The translations under genes and the position numbers were made by a program. This document shows positions 35,245-43,439 of a stretch of DNA of 64,000 bases, in pieces. This DNA is from Lysobacter sp. (lineage in GTDB: Bacteria > Pseudomonadota > Gammaproteobacteria > Xanthomonadales > Xanthomonadaceae). Location of the stretch: contig JAHCAU010000002.1 of the NCBI GenBank assembly GCA_019634715.1, forward strand, positions 248,001-312,000. Reading direction: 5' to 3'. The stretch's first letter is position 1. Every line of letters begins with the position of its first letter. Below the pieces are notes generated by a model. That model was not told the DNA's origin. It saw only the letters and a program-made list of their open reading frames with translations, and made no database searches.

Positions 35245-38124
35245 TTACGACAGTTCCAGGGCCGGCGACTCGATGCCGCGGGCCTGGTCGATCTTCTCGG
35301 CCACCTTGAAAGCCGCTTCCAGTTCGGTGCAGCCGTACTGCTGCATGAGCTGGTAGCGTTCGGCCTTCTCCTCGGGTTCTGTCTGCGCGAGGGCGAGGTA
35401 CAGGCTCGGCGGCACGGCGCGGAACAGCACTTCCATGCTCTTGGAGAGGATGACGCCTTCGGTGAACTTTCCGGCTTCTTTGCGCGCCGACAGCATCAGC
35501 GCCTTCTGCGCGGGCGAGAGTTCGCGAAACCGCGCGATCTTCTCGACTTCATCGGGCGGCATGCTGAGACAGATCCACCACTCGATCATGTTGAGCATGG
35601 GCTCCGCGGCGCGCGGCAGGTCGTCGATGTTCTGCGTCGCGAGCCAGAACCAGGCCCCCAACTTTCTCCACATCTTTGTAATTTTCACGACGTAGGGCGC
35701 GAGCAGCGGATTCTTCGTGATGATGTGGCCTTCGTCGGTGACGTTGATGATCGGGCGGCCCAGGTACTGGTCGCGCTCGGCGATGTTGTTCACCGTGCTG
35801 ATCAGGCTGATGTAGGCGATGGAGAGCTGGGCGTTGTAGCCCTCGCGGGCGTAGGTCGCCAGATCGACCAGGGTGATGTCGGCTTCGGGCCACGGCGTGC
35901 CGTCGCGGTCGAACATCTCGCCGTCCGTGCCTTGGCAGAACATATCCATCGCGTCCGCCATCTCCAGCAGCCGCACGCGCCGCATCTCGGGCAGCGTCGG
36001 GTCCTGGCCGCGCGTGCGCAGCGCGTTGCGCACGTCGCGCGTGAGCACCGTGCGCTTCTCGCTACCACCTCCACCGTGGCAGTGCTCGGCGGCGTCGAGG
36101 ATGCACTGGCGGATCAGCGAGCGGTCGGCCCGCGTCATCCGGGCCTCCTCCTTGTCCTCGCCGCCCGTGATCATCAGCCGCGCCGTGATCTCCAACTCGC
36201 CGAGCACATCGCGCTGCTCGTCCGCATCCATGGCCGAGGCGTCAAGGGGCAGGTCTTCGTCCAGCGCGTCGGCGTCGAGGGTCTGCACGTCACTGGGCGT
36301 TTCGATCAGCCGGCGCGCATCCGCGAACGGTGCCAGGCTGATGCCCGAGCCTGGGGACAGCTTGACCCGGTTCACGGTCAGGCCCAGGCGCTTGGCGAAA
36401 TCGCTGAACAGGCCGAAGCTGTTGCCGGCCTCCACGATGAACAGCCGCGGGCGGTATATCGCCGTGACCTGGTTCAAGAGGTTGTTGAGCGTCGCTGACT
36501 TGCCCGAGCCGGTAGGGCCGAACAGGAACAGGTGGGCGTTCATCTGCCGATCCAACCTGTTCAAGGGGTCAAACGTAATCGGGCCGCCGCCGCGATTGAA
36601 CATCGTGATGCCAGGGTGTCCCGTACCTTGGGCGCGGCCCCATACCGGCGACACGTTCGCGATGTGCTGCGCGAACATCAGTTGGGTGTACCACCTGCGC
36701 CGATCCTGGCCGGGGTTGTAGCAGCACGGCAGCCAGCGCAAGTAGCTGTTGAGCGGTGCCACCTCGTCGTCTTCGCGCACCGGCTGCAAGCCGGCGTTGA
36801 GCATCACGTTCGCCAGGTCCAGGCCGCGCCGGTCCAGTTCCGCTTCGTCGCGTCCGCGCAGGTAGAACGCCAGCGTCCCGCGGTAGAGCTTGTGCGCGCT
36901 GCCGATCAGGGAGCGGGCTTCCTGCACGTCCTTGAGCGTCTGCTCCGACGCCAGCGTCTCGCCCACGGCCTTCTTCGCCAGGTGGTTGAGATCCGCTTCC
37001 AGGACATCCTGCGGCGTGGCGACCATCGTGAGACAAATCAAGGTGTCTTCCGGCATCTGGTCGAACAGCGTGTTGATGGCATCCCCTTTGCGGGTCTCGC
37101 CGGTCAGGTGTCCGGTGCCGGGCGGCATGCGCAGCCGGTCTGTGATCAGCACGCGGTGCGGCATGCCGTCGAAGTACCAGGTGCCATGCTCCACGTCGGA
37201 GCGTGGCTGGCCGAAGAACAACCGCTGGCTGAAATCCCGACCGCTCGCCAGTTCGATCTCGCCGTCTTCGGTCTCGTCGGGGTAGCGCGCCAGCGCGTAG
37301 AAGCGCTCCCGATCCTCTGCACTCGGCCCGAGCATCGCGGGGCGCGGATTGAACCACCGCAGCAGCCAGTCGTGGACGTCGGCCGCGACCATGCGCCGTG
37401 CCTGGATGCCGGCGTTCGCCAAGCCGCCGGACAGGCGGTCGCAGACGATGTTCAGCATCTGCTCGGGCGTCTGGCCGCGGCGGCTTGCCTGCCCGGTGGC
37501 ACGGCGATAGATCACCATGCGCACCCGCCGCGTCTGGCCGCGCCAGCGCAGCCGCGTGACCACCGTGTCCTCGAACAGGCCGCCCGGCTTGGCGACCGCG
37601 CGCAGATGGTGGCCGAAGAAGCGCAAATAGAACTCGGTGAAGGCCGTATCGCGGGCGCGCGGCTGCACGTAGTCGCGCAGGGTCTGCATGTACTGGTCGA
37701 AGCTGGGCTCGTCCTGGGCGTAGAGCTGGAGCACCCAGGGGTTTTCGTCCAGCTCATCGAACGAGTCCTGGAGCGCGTTCTCCAAGGCATCGCGGGCATG
37801 CGCGAGCCAGCCGGGTTCCCGGCCCTCGGTGCCCAACGGCACCAACTCGTAGAAGGCAGCGACCGACTGCCCATCCTCCAGCAGCATGGACTTCGACTGC
37901 GGCAGGAACTCCACCCAAGGCAGCAGTTCCGCGAGCGACGGTGCGACGTCGTACAGCGCCTGCTCGTCGGCTACCGTCGCCGGCCTGCGGCCCTGGACCG
38001 CTGCGCCGGGTTCGGGGATGCCGGCCTGGCGTAAGGCCTCGACGTGGCGCTGCCAGCCGTCCGGCTGCTCGTCACCGCCAGCGCCGGATACGGCCAGCTT
38101 TGGCCAAGGGAGCTTCCAGCGCAT
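35245..38124 (-). CDS. traC: VirB4/TraC-type conjugative ATPase, TIGR03744 (PFL_4706) family
   Basis: A 959-residue T4SS ATPase, the hallmark of MPF_G elements. Walker A is 'LFLFGPTGSGKSATLNNLL' near residue 530. Walker B is 'RPIINVTDEGHIITKNP' near 795. The N-terminal half has the VirB4 domain ('LIGSAHKLYRGTLAFYLRGR'), and a C-terminal 'WFWLATQNIDDLP' gives the sensor motif. It powers pilus assembly and substrate transfer at the inner membrane. Its start overlaps the last base of the lipoprotein gene. Confidence 0.95.
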   Translation of the reverse strand: MRWKLPWPKLAVSGAGGDEQPDGWQRHVEALRQAGIPEPGAAVQGRRPATVADEQALYDVAPSLAELLPWVEFLPQSKSMLLEDGQSVAAFYELVPLGTEGREPGWLAHARDALENALQDSFDELDENPWVLQLYAQDEPSFDQYMQTLRDYVQPRARDTAFTEFYLRFFGHHLRAVAKPGGLFEDTVVTRLRWRGQTRRVRMVIYRRATGQASRRGQTPEQMLNIVCDRLSGGLANAGIQARRMVAADVHDWLLRWFNPRPAMLGPSAEDRERFYALARYPDETEDGEIELASGRDFSQRLFFGQPRSDVEHGTWYFDGMPHRVLITDRLRMPPGTGHLTGETRKGDAINTLFDQMPEDTLICLTMVATPQDVLEADLNHLAKKAVGETLASEQTLKDVQEARSLIGSAHKLYRGTLAFYLRGRDEAELDRRGLDLANVMLNAGLQPVREDDEVAPLNSYLRWLPCCYNPGQDRRRWYTQLMFAQHIANVSPVWGRAQGTGHPGITMFNRGGGPITFDPLNRLDRQMNAHLFLFGPTGSGKSATLNNLLNQVTAIYRPRLFIVEAGNSFGLFSDFAKRLGLTVNRVKLSPGSGISLAPFADARRLIETPSDVQTLDADALDEDLPLDASAMDADEQRDVLGELEITARLMITGGEDKEEARMTRADRSLIRQCILDAAEHCHGGGGSEKRTVLTRDVRNALRTRGQDPTLPEMRRVRLLEMADAMDMFCQGTDGEMFDRDGTPWPEADITLVDLATYAREGYNAQLSIAYISLISTVNNIAERDQYLGRPIINVTDEGHIITKNPLLAPYVVKITKMWRKLGAWFWLATQNIDDLPRAAEPMLNMIEWWICLSMPPDEVEKIARFRELSPAQKALMLSARKEAGKFTEGVILSKSMEVLFRAVPPSLYLALAQTEPEEKAERYQLMQQYGCTELEAAFKVAEKIDQARGIESPALELS

Positions 38125-38576
38125 CAGTAGTCCTCCACGCGCTCGCCCGGCATGGCGTACTGCACGCGCTGGTACAGCGGGAAAACCGTCGTGTAGCCCG
38201 GCACGGGAACGGGGTCCGTGCCCGCCAGGTGCGGAAACACGTACATCCCCAGGTCGGGATTGGGCAGGCGCTGGAACTGGCGATAGACCTCGTTGCGCGC
38301 CGTGCGCGTGTAGCGCACCTGCTCGGCGGGTGCGGCCTGCACGTCGGCCCGTACATTGGCTTCCGTCAGCGGCCGGCGCAGGCTCTGGCGGGCATCGAGC
38401 AACTGCCGGCGTGCGACCTGGCCGGTGCCACTGCCGCCGCCACCTGTTTCCTGCTGCCAGATGTCCATCATGGTGCGGTCGCTATGGGTCAGCAGGTCTT
38501 CCTTGCTGGTGGCGCAGCCGCCGAGCACAGCGACGGCGAGGGCCAGCACCAGGCCCTTAATCGAGTTCGAGCGCAT
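38124..38576 (-). CDS. Conjugative transfer lipoprotein, TIGR03751 family
   Basis: A 150-residue lipoprotein. The ATG at 38576 gives a signal peptide with lipobox 'VAVLGGC' at about residue 21; the longer open frame upstream is not real coding. The mature part has 'CATSKEDLLTHSDRTMMDIW', a Gly-rich linker, and a C-terminal 'RTARNEVYRQFQRLPNPDLG' that is conserved in this family. Probably the VirB7-like outer-membrane core lipoprotein. It overlaps the TIGR03752 stop and abuts the VirB4-like gene. Confidence 0.9.
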   Translation of the reverse strand: MRSNSIKGLVLALAVAVLGGCATSKEDLLTHSDRTMMDIWQQETGGGGSGTGQVARRQLLDARQSLRRPLTEANVRADVQAAPAEQVRYTRTARNEVYRQFQRLPNPDLGMYVFPHLAGTDPVPVPGYTTVFPLYQRVQYAMPGERVEDY

Positions 38577-39963
38577 GGCTTTCTCCTGCACGGTGATCGA
38601 CGCGCCGGCCTTCGGGGTCGTGATCGATGGCGAGCGGCTTTTCGAGGTGGACGGCGACCTTGGCGCCGGGCTGCACATAGACGGCGGCGAAGGCCTGGCC
38701 GTAGAGCTTGTTGACCCAGGCCGACATGTCCCGCACGCCGCCCGCGAGGATCTGGCCGACCGCTTCCTGGCCGCTGATGCCCACGGTGCCGATGGAGCCG
38801 TCCGAGCCGACGTAGGACATGCGGCCGCTGTCGCTCTCGATGAGCGAGGCCACGCCGGCACCGGCCGCCGTGATCAGGGCCTGCGAGCCGAGGTATTGCT
38901 GGGCGTTGCTGCGCCGCTCGCCGCTGACGCAAGGGATGCCGTGCGGATCGCTGATCCAGCCCAGGCCGTCGCGCTGCTGGCTGTTCTGCTGGTTGTCTTC
39001 GCGGTCTTCGGGAATCGTGCGAATCGTGCCGTCGTTGAAGACGAACGTGATGCTGCGCACCTGGCCGCGCACGCATGAAAGTGTCCAGTCGCCCGACGCG
39101 GTGCCGCTGAACACGGCGCCGGCCACGTCGGGAATGTCGATGCCATTGGCCGTCAGGTTGTCCGGGCCGACCAGGACTTTGAACGGATACGGATCGTTGA
39201 CGGTTCCGTCGATCGGCACGCGACCGATCAGCGCGGTCATCGCCACGGAGCCCATCAGCGTCGAGTTGGTCGGCACGGTATAGACCGGCTTGGCACTCTT
39301 GACGCCTGCCGCACGTGCGCCGGCGTTCGCCACGGTTTCCAGCGTGCTTTGCGCGGGGCCGAAGCTCGTCGGGAAGCTCATGCCGCTGCCCGTGCCACGA
39401 CTGCCGTTGCGTCCCTCGGTCTTCTTCGCGTCGTCCGGTTCGACCCAGCGCATGCCGCCTTCCATGCCGGCCTCGTCGCCATCGCGCAGCCCCAGGCCTA
39501 CGGGCAGATCGGCATGGCCGCCGCCGCGCCCGCCGATGCTGTCCAGACGCCGCTGCAGGTCGGCGAGCAACCCTTCGGTCTGCTGGCGCGCGCTGGCTGC
39601 CTGTTCCTGGTCGCGGCGCAGGTTGGAGCGCTCGGATTCGAGGGCCGAATTGATGCGCTGGTCGATGGAGTTCTCGCGCTGGCGCAGGCGCTGGTTTTCT
39701 TCGCGCTGCGACTTGTTGTCAGTCAGCGCGGTCTGAAGCTCGGTGCGCAACTGCTTCACCTGGGCGACGAGCGTTGCCACGGTATCGCGCGGGGTATCGC
39801 CTTCGATGCCCAACGCCTTCATTTCCTCGGGCGTGAGCTTGGAACCGGCATCCGCGGCGGGCGGTGCCGACGTGCTTCCACCCGAGAAGAGCCGGATGGC
39901 AACGAACAGCACCAGCAAGGCGACCGGGATCATCAGCCACTTGAGCAAGCCGTTACTGCGCAT
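38557..39963 (-). CDS. ICE protein, TIGR03752 (PFL_4705, TraB/VirB10-like) family
   Basis: A 468-residue protein with one N-terminal membrane helix ('LLKWLMIPVALLVLFVAIRL'), a coiled coil over about residues 60-150 rich in Gln/Arg/Glu, and a C-terminal beta-rich domain ('TYVP'-like 'VYTVPTNSTLMGSVAMTALI' and 'GAVFSGTASGDWTLSCVRGQ'). This is the TraB/VirB10 layout, spanning inner membrane to outer core. It overlaps the TIGR03749 gene by 11 bases. Confidence 0.9.
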   Translation of the reverse strand: MRSNGLLKWLMIPVALLVLFVAIRLFSGGSTSAPPAADAGSKLTPEEMKALGIEGDTPRDTVATLVAQVKQLRTELQTALTDNKSQREENQRLRQRENSIDQRINSALESERSNLRRDQEQAASARQQTEGLLADLQRRLDSIGGRGGGHADLPVGLGLRDGDEAGMEGGMRWVEPDDAKKTEGRNGSRGTGSGMSFPTSFGPAQSTLETVANAGARAAGVKSAKPVYTVPTNSTLMGSVAMTALIGRVPIDGTVNDPYPFKVLVGPDNLTANGIDIPDVAGAVFSGTASGDWTLSCVRGQVRSITFVFNDGTIRTIPEDREDNQQNSQQRDGLGWISDPHGIPCVSGERRSNAQQYLGSQALITAAGAGVASLIESDSGRMSYVGSDGSIGTVGISGQEAVGQILAGGVRDMSAWVNKLYGQAFAAVYVQPGAKVAVHLEKPLAIDHDPEGRRVDHRAGESHALELD

Positions 39964-40873
39964 GGCGGGCCTCCTTGCCGTCGCCGTCGCCGGCTTCGGC
40001 TTCCGGCTGCTGCAGATGCAATGCCGGGTCGAAACGGTGGATCGCCGGCAGCGATTGCGCGAGGCCGTGCCCGCGCGTCACCAGGTACAGGACGGTCGTG
40101 TCCTCGGGCGTCCCGCGCGGTCCGAGCGCTTCGTGCTGGAAGGTGGCGGTGAGGAAATCGCCTTGCAGCACGCGCGGGTCGAGCGTGACCCAGCCGCTAC
40201 TGCTGTTGGTCAGGCGCACGGCCGTGACCCACTGGTCTTCTAAACGCCACGACGCGAGCGCGACCGCGCGCACCGGCAGCGTCGGCATCAGCGTGCCGAG
40301 GTCGAGGTCGCGGCGCAGGTTCACCCGCATGACGCCCGGCAGTGGCTCCACCGTGCGCAGCGGCGCGTAGAGGTTCTGCGCGGCGAAGCGCGTCAGGACG
40401 ACCGAAACTGGGGTTTCGCGCCGCGCCGCACGAGCGCCTGTCTGATCCTGAGCGCGTGCCGAGGCCTCATCGCCACCGACTGCTTGATCGCCGTAGCGCG
40501 CCGGGGTGCTGCTGCCCTCGACGATGCGCACCGGCTCCAGCTCGGCTTCGCCGTCCTTGGGCGGTTCGGCCGCGATGTCGAGCAGGATCAGCGCGCCCGT
40601 GTCGGCGTCCTGCAATTGCAGCCGCGTGGGCTCGATCGGTTCGCTTGCGCGCAGGTACACCGCGCCGCCTGCGCTCTGCACGCGCAGGCGTTCGCCCACG
40701 CCTGCGGGCACGCCCACACGGACGTTCCGGTCGATGAACACGATGCGCTCCTGGCCCACCTTCAGCGGTACCGCGAGCGGCATGCGTTCCCAGCGCAGAA
40801 TCTCCACAGCATGGGAGACGGGTGCCGCTGCCACGGCCAGCAGCCCCAGCAGCACGAGTACAGGATGCTTCAT
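39953..40873 (-). CDS. ICE protein, TIGR03749 (PFL_4704, TraK/VirB9-like) family
   Basis: A 306-residue exported protein with signal peptide 'PVLVLLGLLAVAAAPVSHA'. The mature region starts 'VEILRWERMPLAVPLKVGQE', then 'IVFIDRNVRVGVPAGVGERL' and a beta-rich body, consistent with a secretin-like TraK/VirB9 periplasmic component. The assignment to VirB9 is by architecture only. Its ATG overlaps the TIGR03746 stop by four bases. Confidence 0.9.
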   Translation of the reverse strand: MKHPVLVLLGLLAVAAAPVSHAVEILRWERMPLAVPLKVGQERIVFIDRNVRVGVPAGVGERLRVQSAGGAVYLRASEPIEPTRLQLQDADTGALILLDIAAEPPKDGEAELEPVRIVEGSSTPARYGDQAVGGDEASARAQDQTGARAARRETPVSVVLTRFAAQNLYAPLRTVEPLPGVMRVNLRRDLDLGTLMPTLPVRAVALASWRLEDQWVTAVRLTNSSSGWVTLDPRVLQGDFLTATFQHEALGPRGTPEDTTVLYLVTRGHGLAQSLPAIHRFDPALHLQQPEAEAGDGDGKEARHAQ

Positions 40874-41562
40874 GGGGTGTTTCCTCCTTGGGGCGCTTGC
40901 GGAGACAGGCCGCCAGGCGCCGGGCGCGTCGGCTCCGGTGCGCTGATGCGCTGGGGGGCACCGTCGTAGCAGTCGAGCGCCAGGCCGAACGGGTTGCGGG
41001 CGGGATCAACGTCCACCCGCGTGACCTTCACCGGGTAGCGCACAAGCGCGCGCTTGACCTGCTCGGCGCCGTAGTACTCGTCGGCGGTGATGTCGAGCGT
41101 CACCACCCAGTCGCGGTCGGAGACCACGCGCACGCGCGCCGTGGGGTCGTCGCCGTAGCCGCGGCCGGGGATTTCGTAGATGCCGCGCACGCGCTGGCGC
41201 AGCTCGCCCGTGCTGCGGCGGTAGTCGTAGTCCGCGCGCAGGAAGGCGTGGCAGGATGGGGTGAGGTACGGCGAGAGCGTGTGGAGGTTGCGCGGATAGT
41301 CCTCTTCGCCGTTCGTCGGCCAGCGGTTCAGGGTCTGGAACACGTAGAACGTGAACGCATAGACCGATTCGGGCGGCACTTCCCACCACTTACGGGTACT
41401 GCCGGAGCGCAGGTCGGGCGGGACGTGGATGGTCAGGTCGCGCGGCGCGCTCCACCAGCCGCCGCCCATGACCAGGGCGACGATGACCAGCGCGCCAGCC
41501 CCCAGGCGAAGCGTCTTGATGTGCGCCTGCAGGTGGGTGATCTCGTTCTTGAAGCGGCTCAT
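40870..41562 (-). CDS. ICE protein, TIGR03746 (PFL_4703, TraE/VirB8-like) family
   Basis: A 230-residue protein; the ATG at 41562 overlaps the TIGR03750 stop (ATGA). One N-terminal membrane helix ('TLRLGAGALVIVALVMGGGW') precedes a periplasmic NTF2-like domain ('PESVYAFTFYVFQTLNRWPT', 'VRGIYEIPGRGYGDD', 'DRDWVVTLDITADEYYGAEQ'), the VirB8/TraE arrangement. The C-terminal tail is Pro-rich. Confidence 0.9.
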   Translation of the reverse strand: MSRFKNEITHLQAHIKTLRLGAGALVIVALVMGGGWWSAPRDLTIHVPPDLRSGSTRKWWEVPPESVYAFTFYVFQTLNRWPTNGEEDYPRNLHTLSPYLTPSCHAFLRADYDYRRSTGELRQRVRGIYEIPGRGYGDDPTARVRVVSDRDWVVTLDITADEYYGAEQVKRALVRYPVKVTRVDVDPARNPFGLALDCYDGAPQRISAPEPTRPAPGGLSPQAPQGGNTP

Positions 41563-41969
41563 CGTGCCCCCCTTGCAACGGACCTTCGGGTGGACCAGAA
41601 GCCGGAGTGCGAGATCAGCACGTGGCCGCCTACCCATCCCGCCATCAGCGGATGGCGCGTGGCGATGCGCCATTGCAGTTGCCGGTACAGCCAGGTATCG
41701 GGGCGCCCGCGCTTGAGCCGGCGCAGGATGCCGCCGCCGATGAAGACGCCCAGGGCCACGCCCAGGACGACGAACGTCGGCGCGATGGCGATCGTGCGGA
41801 ACACCCAGGACAGCGGCGCACCGACCAGCAGGCCGGCGGCGCCGGACAGGCCGCAGCAGATCCACAGTTCGTCGGCGGTGAGGCCGCGCACGACCACGGG
41901 GTGGCGGTTGAGCCGGTGCGGAAGGAACGTGACCGTCCCGTCCGCACGGACGTGCTGCTGCTCGGACAT
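41559..41969 (-). CDS. Conjugative transfer protein, TIGR03750 family
   Basis: A 136-residue membrane protein. The N-terminal 'VTFLPHRLNRHPVVVRGLTA' and 'DELWICCGLSGAAGLLVGAP', two central hydrophobic helices ('IAPTFVVLGVALGVFIGGG'), then 'RLKRGRPDTWLYRQLQWRIA' match the TIGR03750 pattern and recall TraL/VirB3. It lies between the TIGR03745 and TIGR03746 genes, 12 bases from the former. Confidence 0.9.
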   Translation of the reverse strand: MSEQQHVRADGTVTFLPHRLNRHPVVVRGLTADELWICCGLSGAAGLLVGAPLSWVFRTIAIAPTFVVLGVALGVFIGGGILRRLKRGRPDTWLYRQLQWRIATRHPLMAGWVGGHVLISHSGFWSTRRSVARGAR

Positions 41970-41981
41970 ACCGGCCTCGCC

Positions 41982-42341
41982 TTACAGGATGCCGGTGGCT
42001 TCGGTGAGCAGCCAGATGCCGATCACGAGCAGCACGGCACCGATCGCGACGGTGAGGCCGAACTGGCCCCAGGTCTTGCGGCCGGTGTGGATTTCGGCGT
42101 AGGTGCCGTAGGCGTGGTAGCAGACGCCGATAAACATCGACGCCACGACCAAGAGGGCCACGAGCATGATGATGTCGTAGCCATAGTTCCTGATCGTTTC
42201 CATGATGCCGTTGCCAGTGCCGCGGGTCGGGTTTTCCAACTGCGGCAAGCCTTGCGCGAACGACAGCGCGGGCAGCGCGGCGGCGCCCAGTGCCACAGCG
42301 GCGCGCTGGGCAAGACGGGAAGTGAGGATGCGGTTTTGCAT
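41982..42341 (-). CDS. ICE membrane protein, TIGR03745 (PFL_4702) family
   Basis: A 119-residue protein with a cleavable signal ('VALGAAALPALSFA') and two later hydrophobic helices ('YDIIMLVALLVVASMFIGVC' and 'LTVAIGAVLLVIGIWLL'). Size, signal and the two-helix hairpin resemble VirB2/TraA-type pilins, which would make it the candidate pilus subunit; that role is inference. Confidence 0.88.
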   Translation of the reverse strand: MQNRILTSRLAQRAAVALGAAALPALSFAQGLPQLENPTRGTGNGIMETIRNYGYDIIMLVALLVVASMFIGVCYHAYGTYAEIHTGRKTWGQFGLTVAIGAVLLVIGIWLLTEATGIL

Positions 42342-42357
42342 GGTCGTGCCTTTCGGT

Positions 42358-42591
42358 TCAGGAGAGAAGAAAGAAGCTCAGGACGAGGTACATCGCGACA
42401 AAGCGGATGCAGACGCCGAGGAACTGGCGCTGGTTGAGGCGGCTCTCGGACCACCCCACGTAGGCCGTTCGGATGGCCCAGACGCCCCAGACGAGAAGCA
42501 CCGCGAACACGGCGCCGACCAGGACGGTCGCCATCGCCGAAGGCGCGATGCCGCTGTTGGCTTGAAATGCCGAGACCTGGGCGCCGTTCAT
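42358..42591 (-). CDS. ICE protein, TIGR03758 (PFL_4701) family
   Basis: A 77-residue membrane protein with two hydrophobic helices ('MATVLVGAVFAVLLVWGVWA' and 'FLGVCIRFVAMYLVLSFFLL') joined by a basic loop 'SRLNQRQF'. The start overlaps the RAQPRD stop (ATGA). Small pilin-like or scaffold subunit of the T4SS; it always accompanies TIGR03745 in this class. Confidence 0.9.
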   Translation of the reverse strand: MNGAQVSAFQANSGIAPSAMATVLVGAVFAVLLVWGVWAIRTAYVGWSESRLNQRQFLGVCIRFVAMYLVLSFFLLS

Positions 42592-42971
42592 TGCTTGCCC
42601 TCCGCAGTCGTCGTCGGCGATGGCGAAGCGGACCGCTCGGTGCGGTAGTCGCCGGCCAGTTCGGATGGGTCGCGCGGCTGAGCACGCGACGGTGTGAGAT
42701 GGGCCTGGATGCCGGCGCGCACGCGCGCCAGGTCAGCCAGCAGCCGCGGGTAATCGAAGTGGTAGCGCTCGCCAGGCTGTACGGGGGCATGCGCGGCGCT
42801 GTCGGCGACGGTGCGCTCCAGCGCATCGAGTTGGCGCAGTGCGGCGACCAGCTCCTGGCGCTGTGCGGGGGACTCGGCCGCCGCCATCGGGGACTGACCC
42901 AGCAGGAGGGCCGTCACGAGAAAAATGGGCACGCCGCGATGCGCGGCGCACTGCCAGATCGGAGCCAACAT
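42588..42971 (-). CDS. ICE protein, RAQPRD family
   Basis: A 127-residue exported protein carrying the family's name-giving motif: 'HLTPSRAQPRDPSELAGDYR'. An N-terminal hydrophobic signal ('GVPIFLVTALLLGQSPMAAA') precedes a helical domain ('RQELVAALRQLDALERTVAD'). It is the first gene of the left conjugation block. Upstream lies the defence island on the opposite strand, so this block probably needs a promoter in the 208-base gap. Confidence 0.92.
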   Translation of the reverse strand: MLAPIWQCAAHRGVPIFLVTALLLGQSPMAAAESPAQRQELVAALRQLDALERTVADSAAHAPVQPGERYHFDYPRLLADLARVRAGIQAHLTPSRAQPRDPSELAGDYRTERSASPSPTTTAEGKQ

Positions 42972-43053
42972 CGTGCCATTCCTGTGTGATCAGCAATGGG
43001 CAGATCGTGGCGATCAGGAAGACTTCATGCTGCAAACAATAGGAACTGTGCGG

Positions 43054-43074
43054 TAACCGGGTTATTGAGTGCGG
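43054..43074. promoter_or_regulatory. Palindrome upstream of the defence island (left one of two)
   Basis: TAACC-G-GGTTA at 43054-43064 is a perfect 11-base palindrome in the gap between the divergent RAQPRD and HTH genes. A second palindrome, AACCA-AAA-TGGTT at 43162-43174, ends six bases before the HTH start. The AACC/GGTT half-sites are shared, so both could bind the island's HTH protein. Inferred from symmetry only. Confidence 0.35.
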
Positions 43075-43179
43075 CGAAATTCATCGTCTGGATAGTGATC
43101 ACGCAAGATGTATTAATCGATAGAATTGGCTAAACTTGGCAAACGACGGCTATGAAAAACCAACCAAAATGGTTTGCAG

Positions 43180-43377
43180 ATGACTGGCGCTGAAAGCGAA
43201 ATCCTCACGCTTGAAGAGGTCGCGGCTTACCTCAAAGCAGGGAAGAGGACGGTCTATCGATTGGCGCAGGAGGGAAAAATTCCGGCCTTCAAGCTGGGGG
43301 GGACTTGGCGTTTCCGCCGTTCCGATCTTGATCGCTGGATTGCCGAAAGCACCAACAAGCAGAAGCCGGGGGCCTGA
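43180..43377 (+). CDS. Excisionase-family (MerR-like) HTH protein
   Basis: A 65-residue DNA-binding protein of the excisionase/HTH_17 family: 'LTLEEVAAYLKAGKRTVYRL', then 'GKIPAFKLGGTWRFRRSDLD' and 'WIAESTNK'. This is the winged HTH used by Xis, BldC and small regulators. The ATG at 43180 is preferred over the TTG two codons upstream. It lies just upstream of the helicase gene on the same strand (62-base gap) and next to two AACC/GGTT palindromes. It is probably the transcriptional regulator of the defence operon. Confidence 0.85.
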   Translation: MTGAESEILTLEEVAAYLKAGKRTVYRLAQEGKIPAFKLGGTWRFRRSDLDRWIAESTNKQKPGA

Positions 43378-43439
43378 GTGAGCCTTTGCCACGCTTTCCA
43401 CCACATCAAGTCCGAGACAGGACAAGGGGAGAATCGCCG

